From positions 1-64,000 of the forward strand of contig DASVVS010000036.1 of assembly GCA_036386455.1 (NCBI GenBank): a DNA stretch of 64,000 nt, read 5' to 3'. The DNA is from AC-37 sp036386455 (lineage in GTDB: Bacteria; Actinomycetota; Thermoleophilia; Solirubrobacterales; Thermoleophilaceae). How positions within the stretch are numbered: position 1 is the first letter of the stretch; each line of letters begins with the position of its first letter. Under the pieces are notes generated by a model. That model was not told the origin of the DNA, searched no databases, and was given only the letters and a program-made list of their open reading frames with translations. A program made the position numbers and the translations under genes. This document shows, piece after piece, positions 31,755 to 38,717 of the stretch.

Positions 31755-32696
31755 GTGGATGCAGGGCTGATCGTCCTCCTCGTGATCGCGGCCGTCGTGC
31801 TGTACACGCTGGCGCGCTCGATTCGCATCGTGCCGCAGGCGCGAGCCGGCATCGTGGAGCGGCTCGGCCGCTACTACCGGACGCTCGACGCGGGGCTCGC
31901 GCTGGTCGTGCCGTTCATCGATCGCGTCCGGCCGCTGATCGACCTGCGCGAGCAGGTCGTCTCGTTCCCCCCGCAGCCCGTGATCACCGAGGACAACCTC
32001 GTCGTCTCGATCGACACGGTCATCTACTACCAGGTGACCGACCCGAAGTCCGCGACCTACGAGATCGCCGACTACATCTCGGGCATCGAGCAGCTCACGG
32101 TCACCACGCTGCGCAACGTGATCGGCTCGATGACGCTCGAGGAGACGCTCACCTCGCGTGACGAGATCAACGCCCAGCTGCGCGCCGTGCTCGACGAGGC
32201 GACGGGCAAGTGGGGCATCCGCGTGAACCGCGTCGAGATCAAGGCGATCGACCCGCCGGCCTCGATCCAGGACGCGATGGAGAAGCAGATGCGCGCCGAG
32301 CGCGACCGCCGCGCGGCGATCCTGCAGGCGGAGGGCTACAAGCAGTCGCAGATCCTCACCGCCGAGGGCGAGAAGCAGAGCGCGATCCTGCGCGCCGAGG
32401 GCCAGCGCGAGTCGCAGGTGCTCTACGCCGAGGGTCAGTCGAAGGCGATCGAGACGGTCTTCGACGCGATCCACCGCGGCGACGCCGACCCCAAGCTGCT
32501 CGCCTACCAGTACCTGCAGATGCTGCCCCAGATCGCGCAGGGCGAGTCGAACAAGGTCTGGATCATCCCGAGCGAGTTCACCTCGGCGCTCGGCCAGCTC
32601 AGCTCCGCGATCGGCGGCGTGGCGGGCGGCGACGGCGGCGACGGCCCGTCGGAGGCGCCGCGCCAGGTGCAGCCGCCGCCTCCGACGGCGCCCTGA
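31755..32696 (+). CDS. SPFH/stomatin (band 7) protein
   Basis: 313 residues from GTG 31755; an ATG four codons upstream (31743) is the alternative. One N-terminal transmembrane helix (IVLLVIAAVVLYTLA) precedes the SPFH domain (VPQARAGIVERLGRYYRTLD, then VVPFIDRVRPLIDLREQV), followed by a charged helix with repeated AEG motifs (QAEGYKQSQ, TAEGEKQSA, RAEGQRESQ, YAEGQSKAI). Such scaffolds oligomerise at the membrane and control proteases or transporters. The partner nfeD-like gene is at 25912. The C-terminus is Gly/Pro-rich. Confidence 0.93.
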   Translation: MDAGLIVLLVIAAVVLYTLARSIRIVPQARAGIVERLGRYYRTLDAGLALVVPFIDRVRPLIDLREQVVSFPPQPVITEDNLVVSIDTVIYYQVTDPKSATYEIADYISGIEQLTVTTLRNVIGSMTLEETLTSRDEINAQLRAVLDEATGKWGIRVNRVEIKAIDPPASIQDAMEKQMRAERDRRAAILQAEGYKQSQILTAEGEKQSAILRAEGQRESQVLYAEGQSKAIETVFDAIHRGDADPKLLAYQYLQMLPQIAQGESNKVWIIPSEFTSALGQLSSAIGGVAGGDGGDGPSEAPRQVQPPPPTAP

Positions 32697-33175
32697 GGGC
32701 GTCACTGACCGACCCGCCCTAGCGGCGCAGGGAGCGGTTTGTTCTGTCCCGGTGGGCTGACACCATCTGAGGGAGATGGGTTCTCTGCCCCTCAAGCGCT
32801 GGCTCCGGGCTCGGAATGCGGTGTACCACCGCGTGTCCCACTCCCCACCGTTGTGGATCCTGGATGCATTCGCGGGGGCCGGGCGCGGTCGACCGGACAG
32901 TTGAGCGCGAGGCGCGCTGGCGGACGCTCTTTCTACCGGGCCGCTTCGAGGGCGGTGCGCAGCCGCGAGTGGTCATCGGTGACGGGGGCCTGGGGCTCAG
33001 CCCCGCAGCGGGGGCGGGGCTCGGCCCCTCCGCGGGGCGCGCCAGAAGGCTGAGCGCGCCGTGTCTCGTCTTCCATCCCGATCGCATATCGCCGGTCGAC
33101 CGAGCTGTGCGGCTCGCGCGCCTTTCCTCTGGCCCCCTCTGGGAGCCCGCGACGAGGACCTGGAGGCGCGATCGC
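32697..33175. other. Non-coding stretch before the three-gene cassette
   Basis: About 480 bases between the stomatin stop and the cassette. Open frames on both strands have Ser/Arg-rich, low-complexity translations and no credible start. GC-rich inverted repeats occur around 32990-33045 (AGCCCCG and CGGGGCT arms). I looked for SRP RNA, RNase P RNA, tmRNA and tRNA and saw none. Confidence 0.4.
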
Positions 33176-33835
33176 GTGCCTGATCTGGGACTCGATCGCC
33201 GCCCGACACTCATCGGTCCCGATCTCCACGACGATTGCGACCTCGCGCGCGACTTCCGCACCGACTGGGACCCCCTGATCGGGCTCGGTGCGTACGCGGC
33301 CGCATCGCGCGAGCTCGCCGAGGGGTTCGACGCGCTGGGCAACGAGTATGCCGCCCGCGACAGTCGCCGGCTCGGAGCCGAGTTCGACTCCCTCCTCGCC
33401 TCGCTCAACGAGCGCGCAGTGGACGTGCGCGCTTACATCGCGCCGGAAGACTGGACTCCGGTCATGCACGCCGAGCGGAAGTACCGCCACCTGGCGGCGC
33501 TCTACGACATCCTGCACCGGCAGGCTCATCGCAACCGGTCGGTCGCCGCGGCCGTGGCGGCAATCCTCCGCCGGATGTTCGCCTGCAGCACCGATGACCT
33601 GCTGCCACGAGGATCCCCGCTCACCGTCGCGCCTGCGGGAGCCAGAGAGCTGTCGCCGCAGGCCTGCGACCCGCTCGTCATGCCGCGCGAGACGCGCGCT
33701 GGGCCGCGGTCGGAAGAGGACGAAGACGACCCTGCTGGATCGCGCATCCTGGCGCGCCTCGAAGTGGCTGTCGCATCGCGCCCCAGACGGTCGCGCGCAG
33801 GGTCCTGGAGAACCGAGCCGGTGCCCGAGGCATGA
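33176..33835 (+). CDS. Unknown helical protein, first gene of a three-gene cassette
   Basis: 219 residues from GTG 33176, chosen because a GGAGG-type Shine-Dalgarno lies about 10 bases upstream and the sequence becomes protein-like only from here. The central part is helical (ASRELAEGFDALGNEYAARD, AERKYRHLAALYDILHRQAH, VAAAVAAILRRMFAC), and the last 70 residues are charged and probably disordered. No family was recognised. The frame continues upstream to 32816 but that part looks non-coding. Its stop overlaps the next gene by 4 bases. The whole cassette uses somewhat more A/T-ending codons than its neighbours. Confidence 0.55.
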   Translation: MPDLGLDRRPTLIGPDLHDDCDLARDFRTDWDPLIGLGAYAAASRELAEGFDALGNEYAARDSRRLGAEFDSLLASLNERAVDVRAYIAPEDWTPVMHAERKYRHLAALYDILHRQAHRNRSVAAAVAAILRRMFACSTDDLLPRGSPLTVAPAGARELSPQACDPLVMPRETRAGPRSEEDEDDPAGSRILARLEVAVASRPRRSRAGSWRTEPVPEA

Positions 33836-34086
33836 GCCTGCTCGACTTCACCAACGCCACGGCGGCGGACGGCCCCGCGTTCGTGCGCTGGCTCGAGGAG
33901 TGCGAGGACGGCCTCAGCTTTCTCAGCGACACGTCGCGGAAGCGCGTGCAGCGCTGGCGTGCGGGGATGCAGGCCTCGTACTGGGCCATCGACCAGATCC
34001 TCGTCGAGCGGGGCCGTCACCCCTCCGAGGTGCCGGACGAGATCTGGATCCCATACCGAAACGGCCGCCGAACGGAGGCAGCTTGA
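33832..34086 (+). CDS. Unknown small protein, second gene of the cassette
   Basis: 84 residues. It contains aromatic-rich helices (FVRWLEECEDGLSFL, RWRAGMQASYWAIDQILVE) and ends VPDEIWIPYRNGRRTEAA. No family was recognised. Both ends overlap neighbours by 4 bases (ATGA at 33832 and TTGA at 34083), a strong sign that all three are translated together. Confidence 0.65.
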   Translation: MSLLDFTNATAADGPAFVRWLEECEDGLSFLSDTSRKRVQRWRAGMQASYWAIDQILVERGRHPSEVPDEIWIPYRNGRRTEAA

Positions 34087-34328
34087 TCGTCGAGCTGCTA
34101 TTCGCAGGAGCCGCCGTTGGTGCCCTGATCCGCGCCCTGATCAAGGACCTCACCTACGGCAACGCCGCGGAGGCCGAGCAGAAGCGGCTCGACGTGGTGG
34201 AGCGAACCTTCGAGATCGCCCGGAGACACGGTCTCGACGACGCAGAGGTCCGGAGCGCGTTTCGCGAGGAGCTCCTGAGACGCAGACCCGCGCCTGACCC
34301 GAAGCGTCTGCCGCGCGGGTCCGACTAA
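34083..34328 (+). CDS. Unknown small membrane-anchored protein, third gene of the cassette
   Basis: 81 residues from a TTG start in a TTGA overlap. One N-terminal hydrophobic helix (VELLFAGAAVGALIRALI) is followed by a soluble charged helical tail (EAEQKRLDVVERTFEIARRH and VRSAFREELLRRR). No family was recognised. The stop codon TAA is part of the probable ffh -10 element (TAATCT at 34326-34331). Confidence 0.6.
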   Translation: MIVELLFAGAAVGALIRALIKDLTYGNAAEAEQKRLDVVERTFEIARRHGLDDAEVRSAFREELLRRRPAPDPKRLPRGSD

Positions 34329-34331
34329 TCT
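34326..34331 (+). promoter_or_regulatory. -10 element of ffh
   Basis: TAATCT overlaps the preceding stop codon and ends nine bases before the ffh ATG, with no Shine-Dalgarno between. Confidence 0.45.
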
Positions 34332-34340
34332 CCGCTGTCC

Positions 34341-35669
34341 ATGTTCGAGACCCTCTCCGACCGCCTCCAGGCGGCCCTCTCCGACGTGAAGGGCCGCGGC
34401 CAGCTCACCGAGCAGGACGTCTCGAAGGCGATGCGCCAGGTGCGCCTGGCGCTGCTCGAGGCCGACGTCAACTTCCAGGTGGTCAAGCAGTTCACCGCGC
34501 AGGTGAAGGAGCGGGCGCAGGGCGCGGAGGTGCTCGAGGCGCTCAACCCGGGCCAGCAGGTGGTCAAGCTGGTCGACGAGGAGCTGACCGCGCTGATGGG
34601 CGGCGCCGGGCGCGACCTCGTCTTCTCGTCGAAGCCGCCGACCGTGATCCTGATGGCCGGGCTGCAGGGCTCCGGCAAGACGACCGCCTGCGGCAAGCTC
34701 GCGCGCCAGCTGCGCGAGGAGCGCGGGCTCGACGTGGCGCTGGCGGCCTGCGACGTCTACCGCCCGGCCGCGGTCGACCAGCTCGTGAAGGTGGGCGCGC
34801 GCGCGGGCGCGACCGTCTACGAGCAGGGGACCGAGCGCGACCCGGTCGACATCGCCGAGTGGGCGCTCAACCAGGCCCGCACGGAGGGCCGCGACGTGCT
34901 GATCGTGGACACCGCCGGCCGCCTCCACATCGACGAGGACCTGATGGACGAGCTGAAGCGGGTGCGCAAGGCGGTAAAGCCGCACGACGTCCTGCTCGTG
35001 GTCGACGCCATGACCGGACAGGACGCCGTGAACGTGGCGGCGCGCTTCGCCGAGGACGTGAACTTCGACGGCGTGATCCTGTCCAAGCTCGACGGCGACG
35101 CGCGCGGCGGCGCGGCGCTGTCCGTGAAGGCGGTCACCGGCAAGCCGATCCTGTACGCGTCGACCGGCGAGAAGCTCGACGCGTTCGAGCGCTTCCACCC
35201 CGATCGCATGGCCCAGCGGATCCTCGGCATGGGCGACGTGCTCACGCTGATCGAGAAGGCCGAGCAGCAGTTCGACGAGGAGGAGGCCGCCGAGCTCGAG
35301 CGCAAGATCCGCAAGGAGCAGTTCACGCTCGACGACTTCCTCAAGCAGCTCCACCAGATCCGCAAGATGGGCCCGCTCACGAACCTGCTGAAGATGATGC
35401 CGGGCGCGGGAGCGATGATGGGCGACATCAAGGTCGACGAGCGGGACCTCGACCGGATCCAGGCGATCATCACGTCGATGACGCCCGAGGAGCGGGCGAA
35501 CCCGCAGATCATCAAGGGCTCGCGCCGGCGGCGGATCGCGCAGGGCTCGGGCACCACGGTCCAGGCCGTGAACCAGCTCCTCAAGCAGTTCTCGCAGATG
35601 AAGAAGATGATGCGCCAGCTCCAGTCGGGCCGGATGCCGAACCTGCAGCAGCTGGCGGGCGGGCGCTGA
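34341..35669 (+). CDS. ffh: Signal recognition particle protein Ffh
   Basis: 442 residues. N domain, then GTPase G domain with AGLQGSGKTTACGKLA (about 107-122), ACDVYRPAAVDQL, DTAGRLHIDED and SKLDGDARGGAAL. The M domain follows (FTLDDFLKQLHQIRKMG, LLKMMPG, GTTVQAVNQLLKQF with a Met-rich QMKKMMRQLQ end) and binds SRP RNA and signal peptides. It delivers nascent membrane proteins to FtsY. It begins the ffh-rpsP-khpA-rimM-trmD-rplS run found in Bacillus and Mycobacterium. Confidence 0.97.
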   Translation: MFETLSDRLQAALSDVKGRGQLTEQDVSKAMRQVRLALLEADVNFQVVKQFTAQVKERAQGAEVLEALNPGQQVVKLVDEELTALMGGAGRDLVFSSKPPTVILMAGLQGSGKTTACGKLARQLREERGLDVALAACDVYRPAAVDQLVKVGARAGATVYEQGTERDPVDIAEWALNQARTEGRDVLIVDTAGRLHIDEDLMDELKRVRKAVKPHDVLLVVDAMTGQDAVNVAARFAEDVNFDGVILSKLDGDARGGAALSVKAVTGKPILYASTGEKLDAFERFHPDRMAQRILGMGDVLTLIEKAEQQFDEEEAAELERKIRKEQFTLDDFLKQLHQIRKMGPLTNLLKMMPGAGAMMGDIKVDERDLDRIQAIITSMTPEERANPQIIKGSRRRRIAQGSGTTVQAVNQLLKQFSQMKKMMRQLQSGRMPNLQQLAGGR

Positions 35670-35694
35670 GCCGCGCGGGCTCCCAACGGCAGCA

Positions 35695-35774
35695 CATAGG
35701 GGAGGGGCTCGAACGCGATTGGAACATTTGGTCCCCTATGAGGGCCAAAACGTTCCAATCGTCTCCACGAGCCC
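35695..35774 (+). promoter_or_regulatory. Long hairpin with a competing alternative pairing, ffh-rpsP gap
   Basis: Main fold: GGGCTCG (35705-35711) with CGAGCCC (35768-35774), CGATTGGAAC (35716-35725) with GTTCCAATCG (35752-35761), TTTGG (35727-35731) with CCAAA (35745-35749), and CCC with GGG at the tip. Alternative fold: CATAGGGGA (35695-35703) is a perfect complement of TCCCCTATG (35732-35740). Using it would break the tip of the main stem. It lies between the ffh stop and the rpsP promoter and is AT-richer than its surroundings. It could be an attenuator, a protein-binding leader or a repetitive element. Confidence 0.7.
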
Positions 35775-35809
35775 GGCGCGCGAACACGGCCCCGCCACAC
35801 GGCGCCCGC

Positions 35810-35815
35810 TAACCT
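35810..35815 (+). promoter_or_regulatory. -10 element of rpsP
   Basis: TAACCT ends 11 bases before the rpsP ATG and 36 bases after the long hairpin, so rpsP could be transcribed independently of ffh. Confidence 0.4.
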
Positions 35816-35826
35816 CCCTCGCCGCA

Positions 35827-36093
35827 ATGTCCGTCCGAGTCCGTCTAACCCGCGTGGGGAGCAAGAAGAACCCCGTCTGGCGCGTCGTCGTCGCCGATCA
35901 GCGCTCGCCGCGCGACGGCCGCGTGATCGAGCAGGTCGGGCGCTACAACCCTCAGACGGATCCGTCGGAGATCGTGCTCAACGAGGAGCGGATCCACCAC
36001 TGGATCGCGCGCGGCGCGCAGCCGTCCGACACGGTCAAGCGGCTGATGAAGATCCACGCCGCGTCCGGCTCCGGCCAGACCGCCGAGGACTAG
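35827..36093 (+). CDS. rpsP: Ribosomal protein S16
   Basis: 88 residues. SVRVRLTRVGSKKNPVWRVV and DGRVIEQVGRYNP are the conserved S16 core, and RGAQPSDTVKRLMK its C-terminal end. It is a structural protein of the small subunit, needed for 30S assembly. A frame continuing upstream to 35719 crosses the hairpin and is not considered coding. khpA follows after 7 bases. Confidence 0.97.
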   Translation: MSVRVRLTRVGSKKNPVWRVVVADQRSPRDGRVIEQVGRYNPQTDPSEIVLNEERIHHWIARGAQPSDTVKRLMKIHAASGSGQTAED

Positions 36094-36100
36094 CCCGCCG

Positions 36101-36334
36101 GTGAAGGACCTCGTCGAGTACCTCGCCAAGGCGCTCGTCGACCGTCCGGGCGAGGTGCGGGTGGACGAGTTCGAGGAGGACGACGGCACGATCGTCTTCG
36201 AGGTCGAGGTGGCCGAGGACGAGGTCGGCAAGCTGATCGGGCGCAACGGGCGCACCATCAACGCGCTGCGCACGGTGATCCGGGCGGCCGCGGTGCGCCA
36301 CAACCGCCGCGTGCTCGTCGACGTCGTCGATTGA
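36101..36334 (+). CDS. khpA: KH-domain RNA-binding protein KhpA (YlqC)
   Basis: 77 residues from GTG. A single KH domain with the GxxG loop in KLIGRNGRTINALRTVIRA. KhpA binds RNA with KhpB and affects cell elongation and small-RNA regulation in Firmicutes. The gene order rpsP-khpA-rimM is conserved. Its stop overlaps rimM by 4 bases (TTGA). Confidence 0.94.
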   Translation: MKDLVEYLAKALVDRPGEVRVDEFEEDDGTIVFEVEVAEDEVGKLIGRNGRTINALRTVIRAAAVRHNRRVLVDVVD

Positions 36335-36753
36335 GACCCGCCGGCCGGGTGGGCCGCCCCCACGGGCTGGACGGGAGCTTCTACGTCAACGCAGCGGACT
36401 CGGGCTTCCCGGTCGGGGCCGGGGTCAGGGTCGGGGACGTCGAGACAGTCGTGGAGCGCCGGGCCGGGACTGACGCGAGGCCGATCGTCCGCCTCGCGGG
36501 CATCGACCCGCGCGAGCACGCGGGGGCGAAGCTGCTGGTGGACGAGCCGCTCGCCGAGGGCGAGTACCTCGCCGGCGACCTCGTCGGCTGCGATGTCGTG
36601 GGGATCGGCCGGGTCGAGCGGATCGTCAACGGCCCGTCCTGCGACGTGCTCGAGGCCGGCGGCGTGCTGATCCCGTTCGTCTCGGACGCGATCGTCTCGG
36701 TGGATCCCGAGCGCCGCTTGATCGAGGTCGACCGCGAGTTCCTGGGCCTGTGA
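36331..36753 (+). CDS. rimM: Ribosome maturation factor RimM
   Basis: 140 residues from a TTG start in a TTGA overlap. The N-terminal AGRVGRPHGLDGSFYVN is the conserved RimM start, and the PRC-barrel domain ends with LIPFVSDAIVSVDPERRLI. At 140 residues it is shorter than most RimM (about 165-180), mainly in the first barrel. It helps S19-dependent 30S head assembly. Its stop overlaps trmD by 4 bases. Confidence 0.93.
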   Translation: MRPAGRVGRPHGLDGSFYVNAADSGFPVGAGVRVGDVETVVERRAGTDARPIVRLAGIDPREHAGAKLLVDEPLAEGEYLAGDLVGCDVVGIGRVERIVNGPSCDVLEAGGVLIPFVSDAIVSVDPERRLIEVDREFLGL

Positions 36754-37415
36754 GGAGCGTCGACGTCTTCACGCTCTTCCCGTCGTGGTTCGACTGGTTC
36801 CGCGAGCAGCGCCACGTGCGGAACTCCGGTGTGGCGTTCGAGGCGATCGACCTGCGTGCGTCCACCCCGCTGAAGGCCGGCCAGGTGGACGACACCCCCT
36901 ACGGGGGCGGGGCCGGCATGGTGATCCGCGTGGACGTGGTGGAGGCCGCGCTGCACGCCCGCTACGGCGGCGACCCCGGCGGGCGGCGGGTGATCGCCCT
37001 GTCGGCGGGGGGCCGGCAGCTCGACGACGCGCTCGCCACCGAGCTGGCCGCCGCCGACTCGCTCACGCTGCTCTGCGGCCGCTACGAGGGCTTCGACGAG
37101 CGCGTGCACACCGGCCTGGCCACCGACGTCGTCTCGATCGGCCCCTACGTGCTCGCCGGCGGCGAGCTGGCGGCGATGGTCCTCTGCGACGCCGTGATCC
37201 GCAAGCTGCCCGGCGCGCTCGGCGACGAGCACAGCGCGGTCGAGGAGTCGTTCAGCGAGGCGCTCGAGGGGGCGCCCGAGTACCCGCACTACACGCGCCC
37301 GCTCGAGTGGCGCGGCGAGCGCGTGCCGGACGTGCTCCTCTCCGGCAACCACGCCCGGATCGCGGCCTGGCGGCGCGAGCAGAGCCGCGCGCGCGGCGAT
37401 GCCAGGGGCGACTAG
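36750..37415 (+). CDS. trmD: tRNA (guanine-N1-)-methyltransferase TrmD
   Basis: 221 residues from GTG. SVDVFTLFPSWFDWF, DDTPYGGGAGMVI, LLCGRYEGFDERV and SIGPYVLAGGELAAM are the trefoil-knot SPOUT motifs. Near the active site EYPHYTRPLEWRGERVP carries the conserved PHYTRP. It methylates G37 of tRNAs to prevent frameshifting. It is a little shorter at the C-terminus than the E. coli enzyme (255). Confidence 0.96.
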   Translation: MRSVDVFTLFPSWFDWFREQRHVRNSGVAFEAIDLRASTPLKAGQVDDTPYGGGAGMVIRVDVVEAALHARYGGDPGGRRVIALSAGGRQLDDALATELAAADSLTLLCGRYEGFDERVHTGLATDVVSIGPYVLAGGELAAMVLCDAVIRKLPGALGDEHSAVEESFSEALEGAPEYPHYTRPLEWRGERVPDVLLSGNHARIAAWRREQSRARGDARGD

Positions 37416-37424
37416 GGGCCTCGC

Positions 37425-37430
37425 TACCAT
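37425..37430 (+). promoter_or_regulatory. Possible -10 upstream of rplS
   Basis: TACCAT lies 10-15 bases after the trmD stop. Initiation from it would give a leader of roughly 45 bases to the rplS ATG at 37482. Confidence 0.3.
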
Positions 37431-37481
37431 TGCGCCCCGGCGTGCGACACCTATATGGGTGGCGGCGCCCTCTTCCTTGCC

Positions 37482-38090
37482 ATGAGCGGAGTCATCGAAA
37501 GCATCGAGCGCGCCCAGCTGCGCAAGGTCCCCTCCTTCCAGGCGGGCGACCGGCTGAAGGTCCACTTCCAGGTGGTGGAGGGCAGCCGGCGCCGAACCCA
37601 GGTCTTCGAGGGTGTCGTCCTCAAGCGCCAGGGCAGCGGTGCGCGCGAGACCTTCACCGTGCGCAAGCAGTCGTTCGGGGTGGGGGTGGAGCGCACGTTC
37701 CCCCTGCATTCGCCGAAGATCGAGCAGATCGAGGTGGCCAGCCGCGGCGACGTGCGCCGGGCCAAGCTCTACTACCTGCGCGGACGCGTGGGCAAGCGCG
37801 CGCGTGTGCGCGAGCGGCAGTACACGGGGCCGGAGGCCGCCGCCGACGCCGCGGCGCTCGAGGCCGCGACCGCGTTCGACGACCAGGGGGCGCAGGAGGA
37901 CGCGCCCATCGAGGTGAATCCGGAGGCCGAGGCGCCGCCGGAGGAGCCTTCCGACGCCGAGGCCAAGGAGCCGCGCGAGGAGCCGGCCGCCGAGGGCGAT
38001 GCCGCCGACGAGGCGCTCGCCGAGCACCCCTCCTCGGGTGACGACACCCCCGCCGCGGAGGATCCGGCCGGCGAGTCCACCGAGGGATGA
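37482..38090 (+). CDS. rplS: Ribosomal protein L19 with long acidic C-terminal tail
   Basis: 202 residues from ATG 37482; an ATG at 37455 adds nine unconserved residues. The first 115 or so residues are normal L19 (FQAGDRLKVHFQVVEGSRRR, ETFTVRKQSFGVGVERTFPL, RRAKLYYLRGRVGKRARVRE). The remaining 85-90 residues are very rich in Glu, Asp, Ala and Pro and predicted disordered. Bacterial L19 is usually about 115 residues, so the tail nearly doubles it. L19 sits at the 30S-50S interface. Its stop overlaps lepB by 4 bases. Confidence 0.95.
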   Translation: MSGVIESIERAQLRKVPSFQAGDRLKVHFQVVEGSRRRTQVFEGVVLKRQGSGARETFTVRKQSFGVGVERTFPLHSPKIEQIEVASRGDVRRAKLYYLRGRVGKRARVRERQYTGPEAAADAAALEAATAFDDQGAQEDAPIEVNPEAEAPPEEPSDAEAKEPREEPAAEGDAADEALAEHPSSGDDTPAAEDPAGESTEG

Positions 38091-38713
38091 CCGCGGGAGA
38101 GAAGCGGTCCCCGGGCGGGTCGCTGCTCGAGTTCTTCCTGATCGTCGCGGTCGCGCTGGGTCTGGCACTCGGGATCCAGGCGTTCCTGGTCAAGCCCTTC
38201 CGCATCCCGAGCGGCTCGATGGAGCCGACGCTAGACATCGGCCAGCGCGTGCTCGTCTCGCGGGTCAACTACCACGTGTCGGATCCCGACCGCGGCGACG
38301 TCGTGGTCTTCAAGCCCCCCGCGGGCGCCGACGACAACCGCAACGAGTGCGGCGTCCAGGGCTTCGAGCCGCCCTCGCGCGGGCAGGCCTGCCCGCGTCC
38401 CACTCCCGACCGGTCCGATCAGAACTTCATCAAGCGGATCGTCGCCGTGGGGGGCGACCGCATCAGGATCGAGCGCGGACGGGTCATCCTCAACGGCAAG
38501 GCGACGGAAGAGCCGTTCATCGAGCCCGACGACGCATGCGATATCTGCAATTTGCCGAAAGAGATCACGATTCCGCCGGATCACTTTTTTATGATGGGCG
38601 ACAACCGTGGGGCCAGCGCAGATAGCCGCTTCTGGGGTCCCGTCCCCAAGGATCAGCTCATCGGGCAGGCCTTCTTCACCTACTGGCCTCCCAAGCGGAT
38701 CGGGACCCTCTGA
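38087..38713 (+). CDS. lepB: Signal peptidase I
   Basis: 208 residues. A transmembrane segment (FFLIVAVALGLALGIQAFLV) precedes the catalytic Ser in RIPSGSMEPTLDIG. The Lys base is in NFIKRIVAVGGDRI, and box E is FFMMGDNRGASADSRFWGPV. It cleaves signal peptides at the outer membrane face. Four cysteines occur in extracytoplasmic inserts (NECGVQGF, GQACPRP, DDACDICNL). Bases 38529-38600 are markedly AT-richer, with codons such as AAT, AAA, ATT and TTT-TTT, unlike the rest of the gene. Confidence 0.95.
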   Translation: MTAGEKRSPGGSLLEFFLIVAVALGLALGIQAFLVKPFRIPSGSMEPTLDIGQRVLVSRVNYHVSDPDRGDVVVFKPPAGADDNRNECGVQGFEPPSRGQACPRPTPDRSDQNFIKRIVAVGGDRIRIERGRVILNGKATEEPFIEPDDACDICNLPKEITIPPDHFFMMGDNRGASADSRFWGPVPKDQLIGQAFFTYWPPKRIGTL

Positions 38714-38717
38714 CGGT

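Noticed and set aside
32816..33175. N-terminal extension of the first cassette gene
   Set aside because: This part is low-complexity and reads through GC hairpins; a GTG with a Shine-Dalgarno at 33176 explains the gene better.
32697..33175. SRP RNA gene near ffh
   Set aside because: The conserved helix-8 sequence with the GGAA tetraloop and AGCAGCC-type motif was not found in the gap on either strand.
32719..33408. Reverse-strand 229-codon frame in the gap before the cassette
   Set aside because: Extreme Ser/Arg/Pro bias and no credible start or domain. The forward frame from 33176 has better codon use and coupled overlaps.
35695..35774. tRNA gene on the reverse strand (T-loop-like GTTCGAGCCC with complementary ends)
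   Set aside because: Only about 45 bases lie between the complementary ends, with no D arm or anticodon arm. It is treated as a structured element instead.
37455..37481. Nine-residue N-terminal extension of L19
   Set aside because: The extra residues MGGGALFLA are not part of the conserved L19 start; ATG 37482 matches the family.
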